Origin: a virus | DNA length: 64,000 bases | Virus record (IMG/VR): IMGVR_UViG_3300023192_003818 | Coordinates: 1 to 64,000 of that record | Strand: one strand, 5' to 3' | Shown here: piece by piece, positions 8,019-16,027 of the stretch | Layout of the letters: every line of letters begins with the position of its first letter | Position numbering within the stretch: position 1 is the stretch's first letter | The notes under the pieces: model-generated | Databases searched by the model: none | Seen by the model: only the letters and a program-made list of their open reading frames with translations | Told to the model about the DNA's origin: nothing | Translations under genes and position numbers: made by a program

Positions 8019-8525
8019 TTAACTTACATCCATACTATCATCCCAAGTTGCTTCTATTTCTAAAGAGGTTAACTTATCAACAATGTCATTTAAAAGAGAA
8101 ATACCATTAAAATCTGATATTTTTGGTAATTTTAGGTTAATTCCTAAATAATTAAGTAAACTATTTGTATCATCACCCCCAATTTTAATAGTTTCACCAC
8201 CTTTAACTAATATAGTTTTATAAAATCTTCCTCTATCTGTATAATTAATATCTATTTTTTCAATAGATTTATAACCACTTTCAGTAAGTGAACCTAATCC
8301 ATGGTTTTGTAACCCAAAATAAAAACTGGTTGCTGTTGGAAATTCTTGCTGAAAAATAGACATTCTTAATCCTGATTTTTTTGATGGTGATTCTAAATAA
8401 TTCTTTAACCAATTCCATATTTTAAAGGAATCTTGAGGAGAAATATTAGCATCATTATTATTTTCTTCAAATTCTCTAAGTCTTTGCTTGTATGACCAAG
8501 TCTTTATATTAAAATTATCTGGCAT
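8019..8525 (-). CDS. Unknown protein with partial NFNIK leader
   Basis: 168 residues opening MPDNFNIKTWSYKQRLREFEE. NFNIK matches the leader core, but the second half of the leader differs and no clear (I/L)xE|G follows. The body has a predicted alpha/beta character (KTILVKGGETIKIGG) with no family I recognise. It overlaps the GAF-like gene upstream by 11 bases. Likely the same cassette, function unknown. Confidence 0.55.
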   Translation of the reverse strand: MPDNFNIKTWSYKQRLREFEENNNDANISPQDSFKIWNWLKNYLESPSKKSGLRMSIFQQEFPTATSFYFGLQNHGLGSLTESGYKSIEKIDINYTDRGRFYKTILVKGGETIKIGGDDTNSLLNYLGINLKLPKISDFNGISLLNDIVDKLTSLEIEATWDDSMDVS

Positions 8526-9159
8526 TTTTTTTAGGTTTTATTTTTTCATCATATAAATAAGTACCAATAAGTGTACCTAATGAAATTGCTTTATCACTTA
8601 ACTCACTAATTTGTTCTTCATTTAATTTTTTAGTTTTATGAACATAATCAATGCCAAAAGTTCCTATAAAATCTCCTTCTATAGTTTTAAGAGCAAAGAT
8701 ATAAGAAGATTTAGTTTTTAAACCTTCAGCAAATGTTTTTAACCCAAATGTTGGGGAATTTTTTGAAGTAAAAGATGGAATTATTATTTGATTATTTTTA
8801 TATAATTCCATTAAAGGTTTGTTAAATAATGAAACTGGTATTGATGTAAAGGTACTCATTTTACTTTCAACTCCCAATTTTATATGTTCAAACATTACTG
8901 AAAATTTAGTAATTGCTTTCCCGGTTGGGAAAAAATGACCACCATTGTGAAATTGTGATAACCAAACTCTGTCTGATTTAAAGTCCTCTTGTATTTTTTC
9001 TAGCATTTCATCCACAACCATGTTGGATTTAATTATGCAATATATAGGGTCTTCTTTTGGTTTTTTAGATTCCAAGTAAGATTTATACCTAATATTAATC
9101 ATAGGTCCTATTATTGCAGTAATAAGAACCAATATTATAGCTATGTCCAATTCTAACAC
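8515..9159 (-). CDS. Membrane-anchored GAF-like domain protein
   Basis: 214 residues with one N-terminal transmembrane helix (residues about 5-22, IAIILVLITAIIGPM) and a cytoplasmic alpha/beta domain containing RVWLSQFHNGG and IEGDFIGTFGIDY, a pattern I associate with GAF-type sensor folds in phage genomes. The start is a GTG overlapping the TAG of the upstream gene (TAGTG). An AATATTTATAA motif about 40 bases upstream, inside the previous gene, can drive it. Ligand unknown; the topology suggests signalling or membrane association during infection. Confidence 0.6.
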   Translation of the reverse strand: MLELDIAIILVLITAIIGPMINIRYKSYLESKKPKEDPIYCIIKSNMVVDEMLEKIQEDFKSDRVWLSQFHNGGHFFPTGKAITKFSVMFEHIKLGVESKMSTFTSIPVSLFNKPLMELYKNNQIIIPSFTSKNSPTFGLKTFAEGLKTKSSYIFALKTIEGDFIGTFGIDYVHKTKKLNEEQISELSDKAISLGTLIGTYLYDEKIKPKKNAR

Positions 9160-9731
9160 TATTTTTTAAGTTTTAACAAATATTTTATTACTTCTTGTTT
9201 ATAAATATTGACCCTTTCTTCGTCTAATTGCCCTACCCATTTTTCCATTTGGCCTCCTTCAGATATAAATGACTCATTATCTTCTCCTTTTTTCTCTTCA
9301 ATCCATAATTTAAATTCTTTTATTTTATTATTAATTTCATCATTGTGAATCTTAATTTCATATTCTTTCCACTTTCCTTCTTTTTTAATTTCTATTTCCA
9401 TATCAATAACACAATTGTAACACTTTTTATGAATTCTATAAAAATCTTTATCATTTCTATTTTTCATAATTTTGGTACATTTAGGACAAAATAGTGGAAG
9501 TTTATATAATTTTTTAGCATTATCTAATTTAGTAACATTTTGTTTTATTCCATCTTTAATCGTCCATTCCCTATCATCCTCTACCCAAATATCTCCTTCT
9601 TTATAAATTTCACGTTTTTTAGAATACCCTATAACTGTTTTAGTTTTATCTCCATATTTACCTTGTATGAGATTTCTTAAACGTTGTACATCGTTTCTAT
9701 TAAACTGTTTCTTTAAAACTGATTCTTTCAT
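9159..9731 (-). CDS. Conserved phage zinc-binding protein
   Basis: 190 residues opening MKESVLKKQFNRNDVQRLRN, a sequence start I recognise from marine T4-like phages. A four-Cys zinc site (FCPKCTKIM near 82 and KKCYNCVIDME near 103) is intact. C-terminally FISEGGQMEK repeats the ISE|G pattern, so processing there is possible. The gene overlaps the 992-residue gene upstream by 32 bases and ends in TAG. Function unknown; a structural zinc fold near a virion cassette. Confidence 0.65.
   Translation of the reverse strand: MKESVLKKQFNRNDVQRLRNLIQGKYGDKTKTVIGYSKKREIYKEGDIWVEDDREWTIKDGIKQNVTKLDNAKKLYKLPLFCPKCTKIMKNRNDKDFYRIHKKCYNCVIDMEIEIKKEGKWKEYEIKIHNDEINNKIKEFKLWIEEKKGEDNESFISEGGQMEKWVGQLDEERVNIYKQEVIKYLLKLKK
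9199..9208 (-). promoter_or_regulatory. Late-type promoter motif inside a gene end
   Basis: Minus strand AATATTTATAA, 40 bases before the GTG start of 8515-9159. Confidence 0.35.
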
Positions 9732-12678
9732 TAACTATATTTTTTAGGTCTGATATGGTTTGTTGTGTATTTTTGTAAAAAATTCCTGTTCCTCCTGCTT
9801 TATTCCAAGTATCTATTGTTCTTTGTTTATCATCAACAAGGATATCATATTTGGTTAATTTGGGTTTTATTGTATGTTTTTCTTTTGAGAATTTGAAATT
9901 AATTTTAGGTATGGAAGGGAAGACGTCTCCTACATGATTTTTAACCCATAATCTTTTACCTAATTTTGATTGGTCTTTTAATGATGGAGAAGTTAAAATT
10001 TCATAGTCATAATCTTTTGCAAAATCAACTAATTCTTTTGCTCCATCCATTACAGGAATTCCTACCCAAAATTTTACTTTATTTTTTTCATCTATAAAAT
10101 CCCAAAATTCATTTCTTCCATATTTATCTTCAAAGTCTCCAGGTGACATCCCTGATAGGTCTCTAAAACGTTGATCAAAATCTGCTAAAACTCCATCTTG
10201 GTCTAAATAAATTTTATATTCTTGTTCTTTTGCAAGTTCTTTTATAAATTCTACTAAACCAAAAGGGTCATTTTCATTTATTTGTTCTATATTTTTAACT
10301 AGTACTATTTCATCCCCCTCTAGGTCCATTATCCAACCCTTAGGTAAATTCTTTTTTATATAAGCTTTATATAAGTTAAATCTTCTAGTATCATCCTTAA
10401 AATTTTTGGTTGGATCAATCAATATAAATTCCACATCTTTATTTTCAGATATAAATTCTTCTATAATACTTGTTATAGTAGACATTACTCTAAATATTTC
10501 TCCTTTATTTATAGTTCTTATAAAAGTATCATCTTTATCAAAATCCTCTAAAGTAAAAAACTCAATACTAGCTCTCTCATCCGCTATATGAATTTTTACT
10601 TCATATTGTGTATCTTTATCAGTTACAAATTTATAAGATTTAACAAAATATGAATCTTCGTCTTGGAAATAAGCATATGACTTAGCAGAACCATCTCCTA
10701 TTTCATTAATTTCTTTTAATGGGGAATTAAAAATTTGATCTTCTTTATAACCTAATAATTGGCCTATTCTATATATGTCTTTTTGTAAATTTTCTACATT
10801 TTCAGCATTATAATGACTAACATCTTCTAAATTACAAGGCTCGCATGCTGGGAGATAACCTCCATATTTTTCTACTAATGCTAATAATTCTTTTGCTTGT
10901 TCTATAAAACCCTCCCTATAAATTATAATTCCATTATTAGGACTTGAAGGAGCTTTTAAGGTTTTTATATCACTATATTTAGGTAAATCTTTAATAAAAT
11001 CAGGTTCAATATACCATGCCGCCCACATCACATTTCTTTTTTTATCTAATAAAGTTTGAAATGCATCATCATCCTCATATGCTTCTGAAGGATCAATTTC
11101 TTCGTTCAATTTATTACCTGTTTGTTTATCAGTCCAACTTCTAAACATAATATTTCCTTTCTCATATGCTTCACTTTCAAGTTTAGTAAGATATGCGTCT
11201 GTATTTATATCAGTAGTGTGAGATGCTTGATTTAAACGGTCTTCTACGTTTTGATACACATGAATAAGCTCATGACAGTAACTACGTAATATATCTTTGG
11301 GATGGCGGTTAAAAGTGTATAAGACAATAATATTAGTATTGGGGTCATAATGAGCAGTTTTACCTAATATACCTTTACTATTTTTTACATCATCTTCAAT
11401 AAATTGAACTTTTGGGTAAGGCTTTAAATTTATACCTTTTTCTTCCATGTGTTTAACAATAGAGGTAAGGTAAGGTTTTAATTCATTCTCTATGTTTGGG
11501 ATTTGTTCTTGTAGAGATTCTTTATTATCAATCTTATCTACAGATAAAATATAATCTTTAATATTTTCTATATACCCTTTAGGTGTAATAATAACTTCTT
11601 CATCTTCATCTTGAGTTTGGGGATTATTTGGAATATTATAGTCTCTCCTCCAATAATCATTAGGTAATATTTTGTAATTATTAGATAATTTATCCCCATC
11701 TAGTACTATTTGAACTTCATTATCATCGTATTTAAAATTTTTGTTTCTTGTAGTTGAAACCCCTGTTGTTTCTTCTCCATGAATGTTAATATAAGAACCT
11801 TTTAATTTATTTTGACTTAAAATATTCTTTAAATTTGGAAGAGAGGTATAATGATAAATTATTCCTACTTGTTTACCTTCTTCCAAACCTACCTTTCCCA
11901 ACTTTGAATAATATTGAGGGTCTTCATAAATATTATCCATTGCTATTTCAAAAGCAATATCTATGTTATCAGTATGTTCTAATTCTTCTTGTGAACCTAT
12001 TGTAATTTGATTTATTATATCTCTTAAATCAACCTTATGCATGTCTGCTAAATCTTCAAGAGTTGAACTTTTGGCAATTCCTCCTGAAATAATATTCTCA
12101 TGAAGGGTTGAAGATAAAATTCCGTAAACTTCTTGTTGTTCTTCATCATTTAATTCATTAGGTAAAAATGGTATTAATTTTTCTAAGGATACTTCAGCGG
12201 CATTACGAGCAGCAGTTCCACTTACTCCTTCTTGAGTAACAATTGTTCTTAAATCTATGTTAGGATATTTATTTATTGAAGTTGTTCTTGAGGAAATATC
12301 TTTAAAATCTTCCTCATTTCCTTCCCTGGCTCCTATTACCCATAATATTTTTTTATCAGGGTTGTTTTTAGAATAACGATAAATATCTCGAATTGGTTCT
12401 ACACTTGAAGGAACAAATTTAACTTTATTAGGTAAATATTTGTTATAAATTTCCCATATTAAAAGTGATTGGTCTTGAGTAACTCCTTCTCTTTCTTTTT
12501 TACCAATAAAAACTATAAATTCATCTATTTCAGGGTTTTCTTTTAAAGCTTGTTTAATTACTTCAAAATGTCCTCTTGTTGCAGGTTTAAATCCCCCACC
12601 ATATACAGCAATTATTTTTGTAGGTTCTTGATCTTCAGGTATAAGATCTTTTATCATATGTTTAACTAAAAAATTCAT
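9700..12678 (-). CDS. Five-module polyvalent protein: nucleotidyltransferase, ART-like, zincin, unknown, HAD
   Basis: 992 residues. Residues 22-190: HIGH-superfamily nucleotidyltransferase (YGGGFKPATRGHFE 26-39, GVSGTAARNA 151-160). About 272-385: ADP-ribosyltransferase/RNA 2'-phosphotransferase-like domain (HYTSLPNLKNIL 276-287, VSTTRN 307-312, QIVLDGDKLS). About 400-510: zincin metalloprotease with HELIH at 469-473 and a possible third ligand in ESEAYE (501-506). About 550-795: uncharacterised modules. 820-970: HAD phosphatase/5'-nucleotidase (DQDGVLADF 826-834, ILVDD near 946). (I/L)xE sites lie near the joints: LEE|G 265-268, LQE 389-391, LNE|E 524-527, INE|N 800-803. Such fusions fit polyvalent proteins delivered with phage DNA; packaging is inferred. 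Confidence 0.75.
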   Translation of the reverse strand: MNFLVKHMIKDLIPEDQEPTKIIAVYGGGFKPATRGHFEVIKQALKENPEIDEFIVFIGKKEREGVTQDQSLLIWEIYNKYLPNKVKFVPSSVEPIRDIYRYSKNNPDKKILWVIGAREGNEEDFKDISSRTTSINKYPNIDLRTIVTQEGVSGTAARNAAEVSLEKLIPFLPNELNDEEQQEVYGILSSTLHENIISGGIAKSSTLEDLADMHKVDLRDIINQITIGSQEELEHTDNIDIAFEIAMDNIYEDPQYYSKLGKVGLEEGKQVGIIYHYTSLPNLKNILSQNKLKGSYINIHGEETTGVSTTRNKNFKYDDNEVQIVLDGDKLSNNYKILPNDYWRRDYNIPNNPQTQDEDEEVIITPKGYIENIKDYILSVDKIDNKESLQEQIPNIENELKPYLTSIVKHMEEKGINLKPYPKVQFIEDDVKNSKGILGKTAHYDPNTNIIVLYTFNRHPKDILRSYCHELIHVYQNVEDRLNQASHTTDINTDAYLTKLESEAYEKGNIMFRSWTDKQTGNKLNEEIDPSEAYEDDDAFQTLLDKKRNVMWAAWYIEPDFIKDLPKYSDIKTLKAPSSPNNGIIIYREGFIEQAKELLALVEKYGGYLPACEPCNLEDVSHYNAENVENLQKDIYRIGQLLGYKEDQIFNSPLKEINEIGDGSAKSYAYFQDEDSYFVKSYKFVTDKDTQYEVKIHIADERASIEFFTLEDFDKDDTFIRTINKGEIFRVMSTITSIIEEFISENKDVEFILIDPTKNFKDDTRRFNLYKAYIKKNLPKGWIMDLEGDEIVLVKNIEQINENDPFGLVEFIKELAKEQEYKIYLDQDGVLADFDQRFRDLSGMSPGDFEDKYGRNEFWDFIDEKNKVKFWVGIPVMDGAKELVDFAKDYDYEILTSPSLKDQSKLGKRLWVKNHVGDVFPSIPKINFKFSKEKHTIKPKLTKYDILVDDKQRTIDTWNKAGGTGIFYKNTQQTISDLKNIVNERISFKETV

Positions 12679-12684
12679 TTTATT

Positions 12685-13098
12685 TTAAGAACATTGACAA
12701 GTTCCGTAAGGATTTTCATCACTTATATTTCTTGGTTCATCACAACTTTTACACCATGAAGAATCATATTCTTCATCTTCTTGTTCATTTACAGGTTGTT
12801 CAGACATTCCATAATTTTTCAAAAAATTAAAAAAAGATGAGTATTTATCTAAATATTCAGATATAAATCTTAATTCTTTATACTTATCATCAGAAAGAGT
12901 ATTTAATAAAATTAAAGGATTCATTTCGTCTTTCAAATCTACATACCCTTCCATTATTTCTTCTAAATTTTCTAAATTATGAAGTATCCCTAAAGCTTTA
13001 TCCCAAACTGTTTCTAGTTGATTTTTTAAATCCTGTGAGTTATCTAAATCTCTATCTTCTTTTAAATATTCTTGAAATGCTTTTTTATAATCTTCCAT
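12685..13098 (-). CDS. Leader-tagged protein with C-terminal zinc knuckle
   Basis: 137 residues opening MEDYKKAFQEYLKEDRDLD, the DY-type leader (compare T4 MKTYQEFIAE), with LKE|D as the possible cleavage point. A helical middle follows and a C-terminal CKSCDEPRN...CQCS segment forms a probable four-Cys zinc site. It lies between the kinase and the polyvalent protein with gaps of only 3-6 bases. Putative internal head protein. Confidence 0.6.
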   Translation of the reverse strand: MEDYKKAFQEYLKEDRDLDNSQDLKNQLETVWDKALGILHNLENLEEIMEGYVDLKDEMNPLILLNTLSDDKYKELRFISEYLDKYSSFFNFLKNYGMSEQPVNEQEDEEYDSSWCKSCDEPRNISDENPYGTCQCS

Positions 13099-13101
13099 TT
13101 T

Positions 13102-13902
13102 TTAATTTAAAAATTGTTTTATTTTATTTTGTGCTTCTTCTTTCGAAACTGAATTATCTACTATATTTTGTACTACTTTATTATTTAATAAAGATTTAAC
13201 TGATAGAGTTAATTGTTCTTTTGATTTATTTGACCTTGCCTGTGCTTTATCATCTTTTGGTATTGTGTTTTTAGCTTTGAAAGGGTCTAAATATTGTTTT
13301 GTTAAAGATTCTAAATCTCTTAATTCCTCATCTTCTAAAGTATTAGCAACACTTATAAAATTATTCCCAAATAATTCTCTATAAGGATTATAATTTTGTG
13401 TTACACTATTCCAAGTACGTAATACTAAAGAAGGAGCAATGCTTCTATCTTCACCACCACTTTTTTCAAATCTATCCTGATTTTGAATTAAAGAACGTTC
13501 TAAACTGGTATAAACATATAACATAAATACCTCATATTCTGCTTCTTCTAACTTATTTTTTAATAATGATGTTTGCTTAAATGAAGCAGCAGTACCATCT
13601 AATACAAATGATTCTTTGTTTAAAATAGAGTTTGGTATTTGTTGTTTTTTTAATTGTTGAGTAGCCTGTACCATCGCTTGGGCAGATTTACTTCTATCAT
13701 CAGCACTTGCTCTTTTTAAATCTAAAGAAACATTAGCTTGTTTTAACAATTTGATATAATTATCATCAAGATTAAAGACTTTTAATCCACCTAAATCCAA
13801 ACCTTTTAAAACAAATCCTTTACCTGAGCCTGGAGCTCCTGCAAGGATTATTGCTTTAGGGGATTGTAATACTTCTTTAAGAATTTCTATTAAACTTATC
13901 AC
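13102..13902 (-). CDS. P-loop kinase / zeta-toxin-like ATPase
   Basis: 266 residues. Walker A GAPGSGKG at 22-29, preceded by the helix VISLIEILKEVLQ that resembles the internal leader of the 834-residue protein. FVLDGTAAS near 108 fits the second strand of AAA-type small kinases and zeta toxins. The open frame begins with GTG at 13902, but ATGAA lies five bases upstream in another frame: one extra G would give MKVISLIEIL, so the start may carry a one-base deletion. Substrate unknown; position suggests a packaged or early enzyme. Confidence 0.65.
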   Translation of the reverse strand: MISLIEILKEVLQSPKAIILAGAPGSGKGFVLKGLDLGGLKVFNLDDNYIKLLKQANVSLDLKRASADDRSKSAQAMVQATQQLKKQQIPNSILNKESFVLDGTAASFKQTSLLKNKLEEAEYEVFMLYVYTSLERSLIQNQDRFEKSGGEDRSIAPSLVLRTWNSVTQNYNPYRELFGNNFISVANTLEDEELRDLESLTKQYLDPFKAKNTIPKDDKAQARSNKSKEQLTLSVKSLLNNKVVQNIVDNSVSKEEAQNKIKQFLN

Positions 13903-13914
13903 TTCATAGATTTA

Positions 13915-13924
13915 TCATAAATAT
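13915..13924 (-). promoter_or_regulatory. Late-type promoter motif (ATATTTATGA variant)
   Basis: Minus strand CAATATTTATGATAAA, 8-13 bases before the kinase start. One mismatch to AATATTTATAA. Confidence 0.4.
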
Positions 13925-13934
13925 TGATTGGTAA

Positions 13935-14297
13935 TTATTTAATTAATTTTAGTGCTTCTTGTAATCCTTTTTCTAATGCTTCTTCGTAAGTATTAAATTC
14001 AAACCCTGCTTTTAAATTAATTTTTAATTTTTTGATATTACTTACTTTATATTTATAAAACATAAAATCTTCTGCTCTTAAAGATATAACTTCAATATTA
14101 TGTTTTTCTCTTAACCACTTTTGAAGTAATGATTGTGTTGGACAAGATATAAAATCACTACCATTCCAATCCATAGGTAAATTATATTTGCCTGATTTTA
14201 TAACATTATATTCTGTAATTCCATTTACAGTTAATAAATCAAATCCTTTCTTTTTAGCTAATTTAGCTGTATTAAAGGATATTAATTGATCTTTCAT
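13935..14297 (-). CDS. Conserved protein of Bacteroidota phages, function unknown
   Basis: 120 residues starting MKDQLISFNTAKLAKKKGF; PTQSLLQKWLREKHNIEV in the middle and a YEEALEKGLQEALKLI C-terminal helix complete a pattern I know from proteins in Bacteroidota and their phages. I prefer the ATG at 14297 over one 24 bases upstream because it sits after AAAAGTTATG, the common start context here, and downstream of a full control module. No catalytic motif. The composition does not differ from its neighbours. Confidence 0.7.
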   Translation of the reverse strand: MKDQLISFNTAKLAKKKGFDLLTVNGITEYNVIKSGKYNLPMDWNGSDFISCPTQSLLQKWLREKHNIEVISLRAEDFMFYKYKVSNIKKLKINLKAGFEFNTYEEALEKGLQEALKLIK

Positions 14298-14310
14298 AAC
14301 TTTTATTAAT

Positions 14311-14365
14311 TTATATACCATAAATATACGAAGGCTTCCTGTGGAAGCCTAGTTTTTTAGTGGAT
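14311..14365 (-). promoter_or_regulatory. Hairpin/CGTATATT control module
   Basis: Minus strand order: AAAAAACTAGG, hairpin, then CGTATATTTATGGTATAT. The hairpin AGGCTTCC/GGAAGCCT at 14332-14350 has a 3-base loop. Compared with the modules at 48026 and 55298 (AGGCTCCC/GGGAGCCT), T:A pairs are replaced by C:G on both arms, a compensatory change that keeps the stem. Confidence 0.6.
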
Positions 14366-14428
14366 ATTGTTAATTAATTTCTATCTGAATTTGGGAGTTT
14401 TAATTTTTCTATTTCTAACCATATCTTT

Positions 14429-14482
14429 TCATCTAATATAGTTCCATACATCTTTGCAATATTGTTTTGTTCTTTTCCACAT
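14429..14482 (-). pseudogene. Truncated duplicate of the 52088-52330 gene start
   Basis: A 17-residue ORF MWKRTKQYCKDVWNYIR that repeats the N-terminus of the 80-residue protein 38 kb away (MWKRTKQYCKDAWKYVWG). The DNA match continues into the 5' untranslated region: about 14449-14520 matches 52293-52366 with few differences. It stops at TGA where the other copy continues; the frame then reads on to a second stop. Best seen as a partial duplication of promoter plus gene start. Confidence 0.7.
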
Positions 14483-14518
14483 AATATTATTATTTATTGT
14501 TAAATTTATTTTTATCTA

Positions 14519-14938
14519 TTAATATTTAGAAGCAATATTGATCTCATCAATAGCACTTTGCACTTCACTTAAACTAGTTGGTAATAATAAATCCAACCCA
14601 GCTTTAAATATTTTTTCTTTTATACCCTCTTTAAATATTATAATAGTGGGTGGCATTCTTACTTCATATTTTTTCTTAGCTATTGGAGCTTGCGCGAGAT
14701 CAACTCTATAATAAATTGCGTTTTCAATTTTATCCCAATCGGCAAAACAGTTTTTAGCGTTAAAGGAAGCCCAAAACTCCACAACAATAGGTAATTTATT
14801 ATCATCTCCAAATATATTAGACCCTTTAATTTTTTCTTCGAAGTTTGAATCTTCAATCCAAAATCTTTCGGGGACTGTAACTTGCGCATATACTATTAAA
14901 CTTAGAAGTGATATTAAAATAAATAATATTGTTTTCAT
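14519..14938 (-). CDS. Secreted thioredoxin-like protein lacking CxxC
   Basis: 139 residues. Residues 1-19 are a signal peptide (MKTILFILISLLSLIVYAQ, cleavage after the small-residue box near 18). The mature part follows a thioredoxin plan: VVEFWASFNAKNC where WCxxC is usual, YYRVDLA, and the cis-Pro loop RMPPTIIIFKEG. Only one Cys remains in the active-site region, so a redox role is doubtful; a periplasmic binding or chaperone role is equally possible. It starts 7 bases after the stop of the membrane protein upstream. Confidence 0.65.
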   Translation of the reverse strand: MKTILFILISLLSLIVYAQVTVPERFWIEDSNFEEKIKGSNIFGDDNKLPIVVEFWASFNAKNCFADWDKIENAIYYRVDLAQAPIAKKKYEVRMPPTIIIFKEGIKEKIFKAGLDLLLPTSLSEVQSAIDEINIASKY

Positions 14939-14944
14939 TTGATT

Positions 14945-15232
14945 TTATATTTGTTTTAGTGATATTTCATATAGTCTTTCGTCTAGTTTCTCTAACTTCT
15001 CTAAAATGCTTTCTATATCTTTTTGAGTTTCTATTATTGTTTGACGTATTAATTCATCTTTTAAATCATATTCAATTCTTTCTATAGAAGGTTTAGGTAA
15101 TTCTTTGGCTTCTTGTATGTCAGCTTGTAAAGTAAACCACATACCCACCATTACTATTAAACCACCAATTACTAACCCTATGGTTTTAAGATTAATCGTT
15201 ATTTTTGTATTTTCCCCAATTTCTTTTGCCAT
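14945..15232 (-). CDS. Small membrane protein with coiled-coil tail
   Basis: 95 residues. One strong transmembrane helix at about 14-32 (IGLVIGGLIVMVGMWFTL) followed by a charged, heptad-like helix (IETQKDIESILEKLEKLDERLYE). This layout resembles i-spanins or membrane tethers, but lysis genes are not adjacent, so no assignment is made. An AATATTTATAA motif sits 9 bases upstream of the ATG. Confidence 0.6.
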   Translation of the reverse strand: MAKEIGENTKITINLKTIGLVIGGLIVMVGMWFTLQADIQEAKELPKPSIERIEYDLKDELIRQTIIETQKDIESILEKLEKLDERLYEISLKQI

Positions 15233-15241
15233 ACCTTTTAT

Positions 15242-15251
15242 TTATAAATAT
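15242..15251 (-). promoter_or_regulatory. Late-type promoter motif (AATATTTATAA)
   Basis: Minus strand TAATATTTATAAATAAAAGG before the ATG at 15232; overlaps the stop of the nuclease gene upstream. Confidence 0.5.
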
Positions 15252-16027
15252 TAAGATTTTCTCTGAATTATAATTGGAAAACTTTCAGTAAAGGGCTTAT
15301 GTTTAGGGTTTTCTAAATCAAATATTTTTCTTACTGCTTTGTATATTTCAAGATTATCTTCTTGACTACGAGAAGATTCATGAATTATCCATCTTTTACC
15401 TTGGATTTTTTTACCTGTATTATCATGGCCTCTTGATTTTGATTTTAACCACATTATTCCTATTCTATCTATTTTTTTACCAAAACATTCTTCATAACAT
15501 TTAGCATAAAGAGCAACTTGTAATTCATGGGTTGTTTGAATTTGATTAGAGGTCTTAAAATCAATTACCCATCTTTCCACATTACCGTTTAATTTAATTT
15601 CACATACCAAATCACAAGTGCCTGCTATTTTCAATTCATCTGAAAATAAATGAATTTCTGTTTCAATTAATGTAGGTTTATAAGTTTCCCAAAAATCAAC
15701 AAATTTTAAAAACATTTGCCAAACATGGGGTCCCATTTTAGGATTACCAAATCCATCTAAATATTCTAATTCAACTCCTTTAAGATAATATTCAATTAAG
15801 CTATGAACTTTAGTACCTTCTTCAGATGCTTTTTTTACAATCCAATCAGCACTATGTCCAACTTTTTTTAACCAATCTTCAAAATGTTTTCCTTTAGGGT
15901 AAGAAGATAAAACATAAGTAACTGAAGGGTAATATTCTCCATGTCTTCTATAATACCTTGAATCAGGTAAAGTTACCATTTTATGGTCTTCTGAAATTTT
16001 TAAAATACGGTTGTATGATTTTTTCAT
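15251..16027 (-). CDS. PD-(D/E)XK nuclease (RecB/Cas4-like)
   Basis: 258 residues. Motifs in order: GTKVHSLIEY (H75, E79), GTCDLV (D139), VIDFKTS (D156, K158) and QVALYAKCY (Q170), the standard arrangement of the PDDEXK_1 family. All catalytic residues are present. It overlaps the primase gene upstream by an ATGA junction, so a role in replication, recombination or host DNA degradation is likely. No iron-sulphur Cys cluster is evident. Confidence 0.85.
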   Translation of the reverse strand: MKKSYNRILKISEDHKMVTLPDSRYYRRHGEYYPSVTYVLSSYPKGKHFEDWLKKVGHSADWIVKKASEEGTKVHSLIEYYLKGVELEYLDGFGNPKMGPHVWQMFLKFVDFWETYKPTLIETEIHLFSDELKIAGTCDLVCEIKLNGNVERWVIDFKTSNQIQTTHELQVALYAKCYEECFGKKIDRIGIMWLKSKSRGHDNTGKKIQGKRWIIHESSRSQEDNLEIYKAVRKIFDLENPKHKPFTESFPIIIQRKS

